DNA of 19,909 nucleotides from Prosthecochloris sp. (GCA_004028745.1 RAZP01000007.1:1-19909); one strand, 5' to 3'; shown: positions 1-9,167, counted from the stretch's first letter. Translations and numbers: made by a program. The notes: a model not told the origin generated them from the letters alone.

Positions 1-179
1 ATCTCTTTACGAAGAATTTCTACGGAACTCATGATGCAACGGTCACAGATAAACGCATTGGGGCCTGCAACCATACTGTTTACCTCATCACTGCCTCTTC
101 CGCAGAATGAGCACACAACCATATCATTACTTCCGCCTCTTTTACTCTTTCCCTTCATCCGGTCATTTTCCTTTGACAT
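1..179 (-). CDS. clpX: ClpX, ATP-dependent Clp protease ATP-binding subunit (N-terminal part only)
   Basis: The minus strand from the ATG at 179 encodes 59 residues before the window ends, so only the N-terminus is present. Residues 21-48 carry a C4 zinc finger: CSFCG (C23, C26) and CDRC (C45, C48), followed by SSVEILRKE. This is the dimerising, substrate- and adaptor-binding zinc domain of ClpX, the AAA+ unfoldase that feeds proteins to ClpP in the cytoplasm. The first 20 residues are a charged Lys/Arg/Gly-rich leader. An AGGGG sequence lies about 6 bases before the ATG. The gene follows the DUF4404-like gene by 37 bases on the same strand. The AAA+ module lies outside the window; the identification rests on the zinc finger and its spacing. 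Confidence 0.88.
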   Translation of the reverse strand, partial: MSKENDRMKGKSKRGGSNDMVVCSFCGRGSDEVNSMVAGPNAFICDRCIMSSVEILRKE

Positions 180-216
180 AACGAACCCCTGTTTCGTCCT
201 GCTTAAAAAAGCCTGA

Positions 217-486
217 TTAAAAACCCATTCTTGCCAAGCTGTCAAGAACGTGCTGAATCACCATCGAAAGTTTCGGATGATCCTCCTCGAAATGCCCGAC
301 AGCATCGTTGAGGCGCTCGGCCAATCCTTCCTGTTCGTCTTCTATGACCGCTTCTTCCTGAACGAGCCTGCTGATATCCTTTTTCAGGTCGGACAGCACC
401 TCGCCAGTGCCTTCATCAACCGTTTCGGTTTGTTCAAGCTCTTCGTGCAGCTGCACGAGCAGCTCCTGCAATCTCTGCTTTTCCAT
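217..486 (-). CDS. Small coiled-coil protein, DUF4404-like
   Basis: An 89-residue acidic protein with no signal peptide and no membrane segment. It begins with a Leu/Glu-rich amphipathic stretch (MEKQRLQELLVQLHEELEQ), has a second charged helix around residues 33-58 and ends with a short helix (about 68-86, VIQHVLDSLARMGF). This order of helices resembles the DUF4404 family of small bacterial proteins of unknown function; that assignment is from memory of the family pattern. The gene lies 19 bases after the gltD stop on the same strand and 37 bases before clpX, so it may be co-transcribed with gltBD. No strong ribosome binding site precedes the ATG. No function can be assigned. Confidence 0.75.
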   Translation of the reverse strand: MEKQRLQELLVQLHEELEQTETVDEGTGEVLSDLKKDISRLVQEEAVIEDEQEGLAERLNDAVGHFEEDHPKLSMVIQHVLDSLARMGF

Positions 487-505
487 ACAGCAAAAATGGT
501 TATGG

Positions 506-1981
506 TCATGGAAGATTAGTACAACCCATCAGATAACGGTCGCACTCACGGGCAGCCGCACGACCTTCATTGATGGCCCATACAATAAGGCTTTGGCCTC
601 TCCGCGCATCTCCGGCTGCAAAAACCTTGACCATACTGGTCCTGAAGTCGTCGTATTCGGCCTTGATGTTTGAGCGTTCTCCCTGCTCAACCCTCAATTG
701 TTGTAATAACCCTTCTTCGGGCCCTAAAAATCCCATGGCAAGCAGAATCATGTCTGCTGGTATGATTTCTTCTGTACCGGAAACCGGCTCGGGAATCGAA
801 CGTTCCTCTTTTTTCACCCATTCTACTTGACAGACTTCAACTCCGGTCAAATGGCCGTTACCGTCACAAAGCAGCTTCTTGGTCATAATGCTGTATCGAC
901 GCGGATCGTCACCCTGAATGGCCGCAGCCTCTTCTTGACCATAATCAACCATGAGGGTTTTAGGCCATTCCGGCCAAGGATTATTCGGCTGACGCTCCAG
1001 CGGCGGTTTCGGCATAATCTCAAGTTGTACGACACTTTTGCACCCCTGGCGTATAGCTGTAGCCACACAGTCGGTGCCTGTATCGCCGCCGCCGATAACG
1101 ATGACCGCCTTGTTTTTTGCATTTATCTTCGGGGTATCACCGCTGAGAACAGCTTTGGTGCTTGAGCGGAGATAATCCATTGCAAAATAAACACCTTTGC
1201 TATTCCGGCCTTCCACATCGAGATCCCTCGGCTTCGTAGCCCCCGTACAAAGAACAGCAGCGTCAAATTCCTCAAGCAGCTTTTCGGAGGAATAATCCTT
1301 ACCGACTTCCGTATTCACGACAAACCTGATCCCTTCTTTTTCCATCAGGTCAACACGGCGCTGCACAACTCCCTCTTTGTCGAGCTTCATGTTCGGAATA
1401 CCGTACATGAGCAGTCCGCCGATCCTGTCATCGCGCTCAAAAACGGTAACGCTATGGCCCGCTTTGTTAAGCTGGTCAGCACAGGAAAGTCCTGCAGGAC
1501 CTGAACCGACAACTGCAACCCGTTTGCCTGTCCGCCTGGTAATTTCCTGAGGCTTGACCCAGCCTTGCTCGAATGCGTGCTCAATTATTGTGCACTCGAT
1601 GTTCTTGATGGTAACCGGAGGTTCGATAATACCCAAAACACATGACCCCTCACAAGGAGCCGGGCATACACGACCGGTGAACTCCGGAAAATTGTTGGTT
1701 TTCATAAGACGCTCATAAGCTTCACGCCAAAACCCTCGATAAACGTGATCGTTCCACTCCGGGATCAGGTTATGAATCGGGCACCCCGATGTCATACCGT
1801 TGAGCATAATACCGGTGTGGCAGTAAGGTGTCCCACAGTCCATGCAGCGGGCCCCCTGCTCACGCAATGCCTCCTCCGGCATTTCCTTATGAAATTCCTT
1901 CCAGTCTTTTATACGATCGAGTGGTGGCCTGTCTTCAGGAACCGCTCGTTCATGCTCCAAAAAACCTTTTATTTTACCCAT
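506..1981 (-). CDS. gltD: Glutamate synthase (NADPH) small subunit GltD
   Basis: This 491-residue protein is the beta subunit of NADPH-dependent glutamate synthase. It takes electrons from NADPH through FAD and iron-sulfur clusters to GltB. The N-terminal cysteine domain is visible: C46, C49, C54 and C67 (CMDCG, YCH, CPIHN), then C106, C110 and C114 (VCPAPCEGSC). A FAD-binding GSGPAG lies at 159-164, the NADPH-binding GGGDTG at 297-302, and the conserved C-terminal AAGDARRG at 455-462 followed by SLIVWAINEGR. Length is close to the family norm of about 470-490. It follows gltB on the same strand after a 134-base gap holding a long inverted repeat. The start MGKIKGFLEHER is the usual GltD beginning. 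Confidence 0.96.
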   Translation of the reverse strand: MGKIKGFLEHERAVPEDRPPLDRIKDWKEFHKEMPEEALREQGARCMDCGTPYCHTGIMLNGMTSGCPIHNLIPEWNDHVYRGFWREAYERLMKTNNFPEFTGRVCPAPCEGSCVLGIIEPPVTIKNIECTIIEHAFEQGWVKPQEITRRTGKRVAVVGSGPAGLSCADQLNKAGHSVTVFERDDRIGGLLMYGIPNMKLDKEGVVQRRVDLMEKEGIRFVVNTEVGKDYSSEKLLEEFDAAVLCTGATKPRDLDVEGRNSKGVYFAMDYLRSSTKAVLSGDTPKINAKNKAVIVIGGGDTGTDCVATAIRQGCKSVVQLEIMPKPPLERQPNNPWPEWPKTLMVDYGQEEAAAIQGDDPRRYSIMTKKLLCDGNGHLTGVEVCQVEWVKKEERSIPEPVSGTEEIIPADMILLAMGFLGPEEGLLQQLRVEQGERSNIKAEYDDFRTSMVKVFAAGDARRGQSLIVWAINEGRAAARECDRYLMGCTNLP

Positions 1982-2027
1982 ATACTTCTGTTTCTTTTCG
2001 CAATGACACGCCTCCCTATATTGAGCC

Positions 2028-2089
2028 GATTGTTCGAGCGAACATCCCGCTTCCCGCTTCGTCGGGAGCCGGGAAAGTTTGGAACAATC
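2028..2089 (-). repeat. Long inverted repeat in the gltB-gltD gap
   Basis: GATTGTTC at 2028-2035 is the exact reverse complement of GAACAATC at 2082-2089. Inside lies a second imperfect GC-rich stem (about 2045-2073), where TCCCGCTTCCCG faces CGGGAGCCGGGA. The transcript of either strand could fold into a two-tier hairpin. There is no T-run behind it, so it does not look like a classical terminator. It could be a REP-like element, a processing site or a stabilising structure between the two glutamate synthase genes. Confidence 0.6.
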
Positions 2090-2115
2090 AATTCAGGATA
2101 ACATTGCCTCCTGCG

Positions 2116-5100
2116 TCAGTTTCCGGATACACGCACAGGGTCGTGAACATTTTTCTCGAACGCTGCCATAATCGCCTCATCACCGGCCATCCCATCCGTC
2201 ATGACGCTTTGCATGGCTTCCGCCGCACGTTTGTAATCATGCGGATAAACCTTTACGAAACGTGTTCTGGCTTCGTACCAGCTGTCAAGCAGACGAGCCG
2301 CAAGTTTGCTGTCCGTATACTCATAATGACGCTCTATCATGGTACGCAGCTTCTCGAACTCATCCTCGTCGTCGATGGGGTAAAGGCCGGCCATCTCGCA
2401 GTTGCAGTGCTTATCAAATGTTCCGTCTTTGTCGTATACGTAGGCAATCCCTCCAGACATGCCCGCACCAAAATTCTTGCCTGTTGTACCAAGAATAACA
2501 ACCGTACCACCGGTCATGTACTCGCAGCAGTGATCGCCGACAGCTTCCACGACAGCCTCCAGCCCGCTGTTTCGAACACAGAAACGCTCGCCCGCCATAC
2601 CGCGAATATAGGCTTCGCCCGATATTGCGCCGTAAAACGCAACATTGCCGATAATGATATTTTCCTCAGGTGTAAAGGTAGACTCTTTGGGAGGGTATGC
2701 GATAACCTTTCCTCCGGAAAGCCCCTTACCGATGTAATCGTTTGCATCACCTTCGAGCTCAAGGGTCATACCCCTCGGGATAAATGCGCCAAAGCTCTGC
2801 CCAGCCGACCCGTAAAACTTGATATGTATTGTGTCGTCCGGCAGCCCTTCTCCCCCATGGGCTTTCGTCACTTCATTGCCGACAATGGTACCGACCACAC
2901 GATCGGTGTTGTGTATCGGAAGTGTCGTGTTGACCCTTTCCTTTCTTTTGATAGCAGGCTCACAGATTTTGAGAAGCGTTCTGATGTCAAGAGTCTTGTC
3001 TATACCATGATCCTGATTAAGGGTTTTATACAAGCTTTCTTCCTCTTCGCCGGGTTCAGCCTTGTGCAGAATTTTGGAAAGATCGATCCCTTCGGCTTTC
3101 CAGTGCCTTATTGCTTTCTTCATTTCAAGCCTTTCGGTACGGCCCACAAGCTCATTCAGGGTACGAACCCCCATTTCTGCCATATACTCACGAATCCCCT
3201 GAGCCAGGAAACGCATGAAGTTTTCCACATGTTCGGGTTTTCCGGTAAAGTTTTTCCTAAGTTCAGGGTTTTGCGTAGCAACACCGACCGGACATGAGTC
3301 TTCCTGACAAGCACGCATCATGATGCAGCCCATAACCACCAAGGCCGTGGTTGAAAAACCGAACTCCTCGGCACCAAGCAAAGCGGCAATGATTATATCA
3401 CGCGCGGTCTTCATCTGACCATCGACCTCAACGATAATACGGCTTCGCAGATTGTTCAGCACAAGGGTCTGGTGCGTTTCGGCAAGACCAAGCTCCCAAG
3501 GCATACCGGCGTGCATAATACTGGACAGAGGAGATGCACCTGTACCGCCGTCATGACTGCTGATAAGCACAACGTCAGCATGGGCTTTGGCAACGCCGGC
3601 CGCAATGGTGCCGACACCGACCGATGAGACGAGCTTTACATTAATGCGCGCGTCACGGTTGGCATTCTTGAGATCGTGTATCAGCTGCGCAAGGTCTTCG
3701 ATCGAGTAGATATCATGGTGCGGCGGTGGCGAGATCAAACCTACCCCCGGTGTTGAGTGACGTGTTTTCGCAATCCATGGATAAACTTTTGTCCCCGGAA
3801 GCTGGCCGCCTTCACCAGGCTTTGCGCCCTGAGCCATCTTGATCTGTATCTCACGGGCGTTGGTAAGATATTCACTTGTCACACCGAAACGTCCTGACGC
3901 AACCTGCTTGATAGCAGACATTTTTGAGTCGCCGTTTGCCAAAGGCACAAAACGGTTAGGGTCTTCACCGCCTTCACCTGTATTACTTTTGCCACCGAGA
4001 CGGTTCATGGCTATGGCCAGAGTCTCATGGGCCTCCTTGCTGATGGAGCCATAGGACATCGCTCCCGTCTTGAACCGCTTGACAATCTCTTCAACCGGCT
4101 CAACCTCTTCAATCGGAACGGGAGCTTTGCCGAACTTGATATCCATGAGGCCGCGCAGAGTAAAAAGCTCAGCACTTTGCTCATCAATCAGGCGCTCATA
4201 TTTTTTGAACATTTCATAATCCCCGGTGCGGCATGCGTATTGCAGTATATGGATTGCCTCAGGGCTGAAAAGGTGTCCTTCCCCGTCGTGACGCCACTTT
4301 CTCTCTCCACCGCTCTCCAGGCCGGGATCAACATCGTTTCCTGATGAAGGAAAAGCAGCTTCGTGGCGTTTGTTGACCTCCTCGGCAATCACATTAATGC
4401 CGACGCCCTCAATCCGCGAGGGTGTCCTGGGAAAGTATGAATCGACAAACCGTGAGTTGAGACCCACAGCCTCAAAAATCTGGGCTCCGCTGTAACTTTG
4501 GATAGTAGAAATGCCCATTTTAGCCATGGTCTTGACCACGCCCTTAACAATGGCTTTGATGTAGTTTTTCTTTGCTGCCGGAGCACCAAGACCCAAACGG
4601 CCCTTTTCGACAAGATCACCGACTGATTCAAGCGCCAGATAAGGGTTGACAGCTCCAACACCATAACCGATAAGCAGAGCAAAATGATGCACGGCTCTTG
4701 GCTCGGCGGATTCCAGAATCAACCCCACTCTCGTGCGCAAACCAGCATTGATTAGAAAATGGTGTAGCCCTGAAGCCGCAAGCAGTGCAGGGATAGGTGC
4801 CCGTTCGCTGTCGACCCCTTCTCGGTCAGAAAGAATAATCAGGTTTACATCTTTACTTATCTCCTGCTCACATTGGCGGCAGATATCCTGCATGGCAGTA
4901 TCAATACCCTTGCCGCCTTCCCTGACATTGTATAAAATCGGGATGGTAACAGCTTTGAAACCAGGCTTATCTATGTTTCGTATCTTTTCCAGCTCTTCGT
5001 CAGTGAGCAGGGGCTTGTTGATTTTCAACCTGTGGCAGTTCTCCTCGCTGGGTTCCAGCAGATTTCCCTCTGCACCAAGCATGACAATCGTGGAGGTGAT

Positions 5101-6717
5101 AATTTCCTCCCTAATAGAGTCAATCGGTGGATTGGTAACCTGGGCAAAAAGCTGCTTAAAGTAATTATAAAGAAGTTTCGGCCTATTGGAGAGTGCCGCC
5201 AAAGGAACATCATGCCCCATCGATCCCACTCTTTCCACCCCGTTTTTCGCCATCACCATAAGTTGAAGGGAAATGTCCTCTTCGGTGTAGCCATATAACT
5301 TCTGGCGAGCTAAAAGGGAAAGTTTCTCGTCACGTTGCTTTTTATTCGAATCGCCGGATAGTGATTCAAGCTCAATCAGATGCTTCTGAAGCCACTTGGA
5401 ATAAGGCTTATCCTTGGCAATGGTTTGCTTAATCTCCTCATCGGAAATGATGCGGCCTTGGGAAGTATCGACAAGGAACATCTTCCCCGGCTGCAAACGA
5501 TCTTTCCTGAGAATTCTTTCCGGCCCGATGTCAAGCACACCAGCTTCAGATGCCATCACAACCAGATCGTCTTTGGTAATGTAGTATCGGGAGGGACGCA
5601 GTCCGTTACGGTCAAGAATTGCACCAATCTGAACCCCGTCGGTGAAAGCGACGGAAGCCGGCCCGTCCCAAGGCTCCACGAGACAGCTGTGATACTCATA
5701 AAAAGCCCTTTTCTCTCTCGACATATCGCTGGTGCTGTTCCATGGCTCCGGGATCAGCATCATAGCTGCATGGGCAAGTGAGCGGCCGCTCAACGCGAGC
5801 AGCTCAAAAACATTATCAAGGATTGCCGAATCGCTGCCATCCTCCACAACAACCGGTTTGATGTGCTCTATATTGCTGCCGAACAGCTCGGACTCGAACA
5901 TTTTCTCCCTGGCTTTCATCCAGTTGATGTTGCCCCGGAGCGTGTTGATCTCGCCATTATGGCTCAGAAAGCGGTATGGATGGGCACGATCCCAGCTTGG
6001 AAAGGTATTGGTGCTGAACCTCGAATGTACCATCGCAATAGCGCTTTCCACATCAGGGTCCGTGAGCTCAGGATAAAACAACGATACCTGCTCGGGGAGC
6101 AGCATCCCCTTGTAAACAACTGTACGATGAGATAAACTGCACATATAAAAATAACTGCTTCCAAGAAGCCCTGCCGTATATTTCACCCTTTTGGTAATTC
6201 GGCGGCGAATGATATAGAGCTTTCGGCCAAACTCCTCATCGGAATTGATATCTTTGCCCTTTCCGACAAAAAACATCTTGACTACCGGCTCCTGTGATTT
6301 TGCGGTTTTACCCAGCGAGTCATTGCAGGTCGGTACTTTTCTCAAACCGAGAAACTTCTGACCCTCGGCCTGGACCATCTGGCGGCAGATGTCCTCTATA
6401 GCCCGCCGCTGTGAAATATCAGGCGGCATGAACGCCATTCCGACAGCATATTCACCTTGTGCAGGCAGTTCAATATTTCTCTCCGAGCATGCTTTCCTGA
6501 GAAACTTGTCAGGAATCTGGACAAGGATACCCGAGCCGTCACCTGTATTACTTTCACATCCGCAAGCGCCGCGATGTTTCATCTTTTCCAGCACTTCCAA
6601 ACCCTGCCGCACTATCTCATGAGACCGCATACCTTTTATATTGGCTACAAAACCCACACCACAGGAATCATGCTCGAAACGTGGGTCATAGAGCCCTGAT
6701 GCTTGCATTACTTTCAT
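2116..6717 (-). CDS. gltB: Glutamate synthase (NADPH) large subunit GltB
   Basis: A complete 1533-residue alpha subunit that makes two glutamates from glutamine and 2-oxoglutarate. The N-terminal class II amidotransferase domain (to about residue 430) has its nucleophile Cys19 in HDSCGVGF, implying removal of an 18-residue propeptide. The FMN/synthase domain begins near residue 890 (MSYGSISKEAHETLA, NTGEGGED) and carries three cysteines for a 3Fe-4S cluster at about 1129-1140 (spacing C-x5-C-x4-C, ending SCPVGVATQ). The C-terminal Gly-rich beta-helix (GXGXG domain) runs from about 1305 to 1480. The adjacent gltD argues for the NADPH type rather than the ferredoxin-only enzyme. A second in-frame ATG lies three codons in. 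No frameshift is seen. Confidence 0.97.
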   Translation of the reverse strand: MKVMQASGLYDPRFEHDSCGVGFVANIKGMRSHEIVRQGLEVLEKMKHRGACGCESNTGDGSGILVQIPDKFLRKACSERNIELPAQGEYAVGMAFMPPDISQRRAIEDICRQMVQAEGQKFLGLRKVPTCNDSLGKTAKSQEPVVKMFFVGKGKDINSDEEFGRKLYIIRRRITKRVKYTAGLLGSSYFYMCSLSHRTVVYKGMLLPEQVSLFYPELTDPDVESAIAMVHSRFSTNTFPSWDRAHPYRFLSHNGEINTLRGNINWMKAREKMFESELFGSNIEHIKPVVVEDGSDSAILDNVFELLALSGRSLAHAAMMLIPEPWNSTSDMSREKRAFYEYHSCLVEPWDGPASVAFTDGVQIGAILDRNGLRPSRYYITKDDLVVMASEAGVLDIGPERILRKDRLQPGKMFLVDTSQGRIISDEEIKQTIAKDKPYSKWLQKHLIELESLSGDSNKKQRDEKLSLLARQKLYGYTEEDISLQLMVMAKNGVERVGSMGHDVPLAALSNRPKLLYNYFKQLFAQVTNPPIDSIREEIITSTIVMLGAEGNLLEPSEENCHRLKINKPLLTDEELEKIRNIDKPGFKAVTIPILYNVREGGKGIDTAMQDICRQCEQEISKDVNLIILSDREGVDSERAPIPALLAASGLHHFLINAGLRTRVGLILESAEPRAVHHFALLIGYGVGAVNPYLALESVGDLVEKGRLGLGAPAAKKNYIKAIVKGVVKTMAKMGISTIQSYSGAQIFEAVGLNSRFVDSYFPRTPSRIEGVGINVIAEEVNKRHEAAFPSSGNDVDPGLESGGERKWRHDGEGHLFSPEAIHILQYACRTGDYEMFKKYERLIDEQSAELFTLRGLMDIKFGKAPVPIEEVEPVEEIVKRFKTGAMSYGSISKEAHETLAIAMNRLGGKSNTGEGGEDPNRFVPLANGDSKMSAIKQVASGRFGVTSEYLTNAREIQIKMAQGAKPGEGGQLPGTKVYPWIAKTRHSTPGVGLISPPPHHDIYSIEDLAQLIHDLKNANRDARINVKLVSSVGVGTIAAGVAKAHADVVLISSHDGGTGASPLSSIMHAGMPWELGLAETHQTLVLNNLRSRIIVEVDGQMKTARDIIIAALLGAEEFGFSTTALVVMGCIMMRACQEDSCPVGVATQNPELRKNFTGKPEHVENFMRFLAQGIREYMAEMGVRTLNELVGRTERLEMKKAIRHWKAEGIDLSKILHKAEPGEEEESLYKTLNQDHGIDKTLDIRTLLKICEPAIKRKERVNTTLPIHNTDRVVGTIVGNEVTKAHGGEGLPDDTIHIKFYGSAGQSFGAFIPRGMTLELEGDANDYIGKGLSGGKVIAYPPKESTFTPEENIIIGNVAFYGAISGEAYIRGMAGERFCVRNSGLEAVVEAVGDHCCEYMTGGTVVILGTTGKNFGAGMSGGIAYVYDKDGTFDKHCNCEMAGLYPIDDEDEFEKLRTMIERHYEYTDSKLAARLLDSWYEARTRFVKVYPHDYKRAAEAMQSVMTDGMAGDEAIMAAFEKNVHDPVRVSGN

Positions 6718-6748
6718 AGTTCCAGGTACTTCTTATCTGAATTATTCT

Positions 6749-6775
6749 AAAAAAGGCACCTTCGAATTTGAAGTG
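6749..6775 (-). terminator. Probable intrinsic terminator after gpmA
   Basis: On the minus strand CACTTC, loop AAATTC and GAAGGTG form a short stem with one bulged G, followed by CC and a run of six T (6754-6749). It lies 53 bases after the gpmA stop and before gltB. The stem is modest, so read-through into gltB is possible. Confidence 0.5.
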
Positions 6776-6827
6776 GGGAATATAACCTTTTTCAAGAAAT
6801 ATCCCCGAGTACGCGCTTTGTCAACGA

Positions 6828-7571
6828 CTAAGCCTTGCCTTGGTTAGCAACCGCGCTGATTGCTTTTTGTAACTCTTCCTGATCCCCCAGGTAGTAACTT
6901 TTCTGCGGCTTCAGGTCATCATCCAGTTCATAGACAAGCGGCACACCGGTCGGGATATTTAAACCAACGATATCCTCTTCCGAAATATTGTCAAGGTATT
7001 TGACCAGTGCACGAAGCGAGTTGCCATGGGCAGCGATAATCACTCTCTTACCGGCCCTGATTTGCGGTGCAATTTCCTCAAGCCATAACGGCAGAAAACG
7101 GGCAACGGTATCTTTCAGACATTCCGTCACGGGCACTTCATCCGGAGCAAGCGAGGCATACCGAGGGTCATTTCCCGGATAACGGGAGTCGGTTTTTTCA
7201 AGAGGAGGAGGAGGAGTATCATAGCTTCTGCGCCAGACAAGCACCTGCTCTTCGCCATGCTGCTGAGCGGTTTCAGCCTTGTTCATACCCTGAAGCGCCC
7301 CATAATGGCGCTCGTTCAGCCGCCAGCTTTTAAAAACAGGTATCCACATGAGATCCATCTCGTCAAGCACGTTCCACAGAGTGCGAACCGCCCTTTTCAA
7401 CACAGAGGTATAGGCAACATCAAAAACAAAACCTTCTTGTTTCAGGAGCTCCCCGGCGTTCCTGGATTCTGTTTCCCCTTTTTCACTTAAATCGATATCA
7501 TACCAGCCGGTGAAGCGGTTTTCCTTGTTCCACCGACTCTCTCCGTGCCGAAGCAGTACCAGCTTTATCAT
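6828..7571 (-). CDS. gpmA: 2,3-bisphosphoglycerate-dependent phosphoglycerate mutase
   Basis: A 247-residue cytoplasmic enzyme that interconverts 3-phosphoglycerate and 2-phosphoglycerate in glycolysis and gluconeogenesis. The histidine-phosphatase fold signature is clear: RHGE with the phosphorylated His9, Glu87 in RLNERHYG, and His182 in IIAAHGNSLRALVKYLDN. It ends in VANQGKA, the usual C-terminus of this class, and the length matches the family (about 248). The start is supported by a strong Shine-Dalgarno AAGGAGG (7586-7580), eight bases before the ATG. It is the first gene of the minus-strand run but appears to end in its own terminator. It contains a short proline run (TPPPPL, about 119-124). 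Confidence 0.97.
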   Translation of the reverse strand: MIKLVLLRHGESRWNKENRFTGWYDIDLSEKGETESRNAGELLKQEGFVFDVAYTSVLKRAVRTLWNVLDEMDLMWIPVFKSWRLNERHYGALQGMNKAETAQQHGEEQVLVWRRSYDTPPPPLEKTDSRYPGNDPRYASLAPDEVPVTECLKDTVARFLPLWLEEIAPQIRAGKRVIIAAHGNSLRALVKYLDNISEEDIVGLNIPTGVPLVYELDDDLKPQKSYYLGDQEELQKAISAVANQGKA

Positions 7572-7878
7572 GCACCTCTCCTCCTTACAAAACCATTGAT
7601 TTTATTGAAACAAAGGGGTTTTTTCACCCTATTTTCCCGAGTCATGCCAATGTAATAATCTCCGGTACTTTTCTCAAACATTCTCCTCCCTCTCATTTTC
7701 CTGCCATGAAAATATTCCCTACGGGAAAGTCGAAAAAGCCTTTATTTATGAGAAGAGCTTATGGTTTTATACGATGAAATATGATATCTTTTGTTCTTTT
7801 GGCCCTAACGGCCCAGTAGTATTTTCAGCTTTACAAGACCGGCAAAACAAAAGCCGGTCAAAGATCCGACAACGCAGC
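7572..7878. promoter_or_regulatory. Divergent promoter region, gpmA / flavoprotein gene
   Basis: About 300 bases between two divergent genes must hold both promoters. Directly visible are the gpmA ribosome binding site (AAGGAGG), a small palindrome TTCCC-TAC-GGGAA (7715-7727), and a 7-bp stem with 9-base loop, GACCGGC/GCCGGTC (7837-7859), just before the preferred start of the downstream gene. A second in-frame ATG at 7774 lies within this stretch. No convincing -35/-10 pair was found by eye. Confidence 0.5.
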
Positions 7879-9144
7879 ATGAAAGTAGATAATTACAGAC
7901 TACAAATAGGCAGCAAGGAATATGTCCCTATCGTAATAGGAGGAATGGGTGTTAACATATCAACAACCGAGCTTGCCCTCACAGCCGAAACACTGGGCGG
8001 TATCGGTCATATCTCCGATGCCGAAGTTTGCTATGTCTGTGATCAGATATTCAGTACCTCATACACTACACGTAAAAGGAAAAAATACAGCTACAACGCA
8101 AACAATCCTGACAAGGCAGATGTCTGTTTCGATCTCGATGATGTTTTCGAGGCGCAGAAAACGTATGTCGAGCATACCATATCACAAAAGAGCGGCAACG
8201 GTGCGATTTTCATGAACTGCATGGAAAAGCTGACCATGCGCAACTCTTCGGAAACTCTACGGGCAAGACTTTCAGCAGCCATGGAAGCAGGAATTGACGG
8301 ACTTACACTTGCTGCAGGCCTTAACCTTCGTACCCTCGATCTCATCAAGGACCATCCAAGATTCCACGATGTGAAGATCGGTATTATTATCTCTTCGATG
8401 CGCGCCCTGAACATTTTTCTGAAACGAGCCTACAAACTGCAGCGCATTCCCAACTACATTATTGTCGAGGGTCCTCTGGCAGGCGGCCATCTCGGCTTTA
8501 GCCCGGACGACTGGCAGATGTACGACTTGAAGACCATTGTAAAAGAGGTACTTGAGTTCCTCAAAAACGAAAACCTGAACATTCCCGTTATACCCGCCGG
8601 CGGTATTTTCACAGGTACCGATGCTGCCGAATTTCTACAGTTGGGGGCTTCAGCAGTCCAGGTAGCAACACGGTTCACCATAACAAAAGAATCAGGTCTT
8701 CCATATGAGGTCAAGCAGCACTATATCAACACCGAAAAGGATGACATAGTCGTCAACACTGTCTCTCCTACCGGTTATCCGATGAGAATGCTCAAGAAAT
8801 CTCCGGTTCTGAACTATTCGATGAAGCCCAACTGTGAAGGTCTTGGCTACCTGCTCGACAACAAAGGCAAGTGTGGTTATATAGACTCATACTACAAGGC
8901 TCTCAGCGCCAGGGAAGAAGGCCGACGCATGGAAATCACAGACCAGACCTGCCTGTGCACGGGAATGGCGAAATATGACTGCTGGACCTGCGGCGACACC
9001 ACTTACCGGCTGAAAGAAACCACAAACAAAATGCCTGACGGCAGCTGGCAGCTGCCCTCAGCGGCAGACATATTCACGGACTATCAGTTCAGCGAAGATC
9101 ACCTGATTCAGAAACCCTCCCCTGAAGAAAAAGTAAACAGCTGA
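7879..9144 (+). CDS. Nitronate monooxygenase (2-nitropropane dioxygenase) family flavoprotein with C-terminal Cys cluster
   Basis: A 421-residue TIM-barrel FMN protein of the NPD family. The N-terminal strand PIVIGGMGVNIS (17-28) is the family's FMN-binding opening. GGHLG near residues 202-206 places His204 where the catalytic His of nitronate monooxygenases sits, and IPAGGIFTGTDAAEFLQLGASAVQVATRF (238-266) is the phosphate-binding end of the barrel. A Cys-rich tail follows (C319, C332, C358, C360, C368, C371), seen in some anaerobe members. The open frame extends upstream to an ATG at 7774 (456 residues), but the extra 35 residues look non-conserved and family members start just before the IxIGGMG strand, so 7879 is preferred; neither start has a good ribosome binding site. 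The true substrate is unknown; an oxygen-using reaction is unlikely in a strict anaerobe. Confidence 0.8.
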   Translation: MKVDNYRLQIGSKEYVPIVIGGMGVNISTTELALTAETLGGIGHISDAEVCYVCDQIFSTSYTTRKRKKYSYNANNPDKADVCFDLDDVFEAQKTYVEHTISQKSGNGAIFMNCMEKLTMRNSSETLRARLSAAMEAGIDGLTLAAGLNLRTLDLIKDHPRFHDVKIGIIISSMRALNIFLKRAYKLQRIPNYIIVEGPLAGGHLGFSPDDWQMYDLKTIVKEVLEFLKNENLNIPVIPAGGIFTGTDAAEFLQLGASAVQVATRFTITKESGLPYEVKQHYINTEKDDIVVNTVSPTGYPMRMLKKSPVLNYSMKPNCEGLGYLLDNKGKCGYIDSYYKALSAREEGRRMEITDQTCLCTGMAKYDCWTCGDTTYRLKETTNKMPDGSWQLPSAADIFTDYQFSEDHLIQKPSPEEKVNS

Positions 9145-9145
9145 C

Positions 9146-9167
9146 TGTTGAGCAACATTGCTCAACA
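9146..9167 (+). terminator. Perfect hairpin just after the flavoprotein stop codon
   Basis: TGTTGAGCA (9146-9154), loop ACAT, and TGCTCAACA (9159-9167) form a perfect 9-bp stem that starts one base after the TGA stop. No T-run follows, so it is either a weak terminator or a 3'-end stabilising structure. Confidence 0.45.

Noticed and set aside
1828..3297. Long plus-strand open frame (489 codons) opposite gltD/gltB
   Set aside because: It lies antisense to two unmistakable genes and its product shows no domain; it is a by-product of their codon use.
2116..6717. Ferredoxin-dependent glutamate synthase (single-subunit)
   Set aside because: Size and domains alone do not exclude it, but the adjacent gltD with cysteine clusters and NADPH site points to the two-subunit NADPH enzyme.
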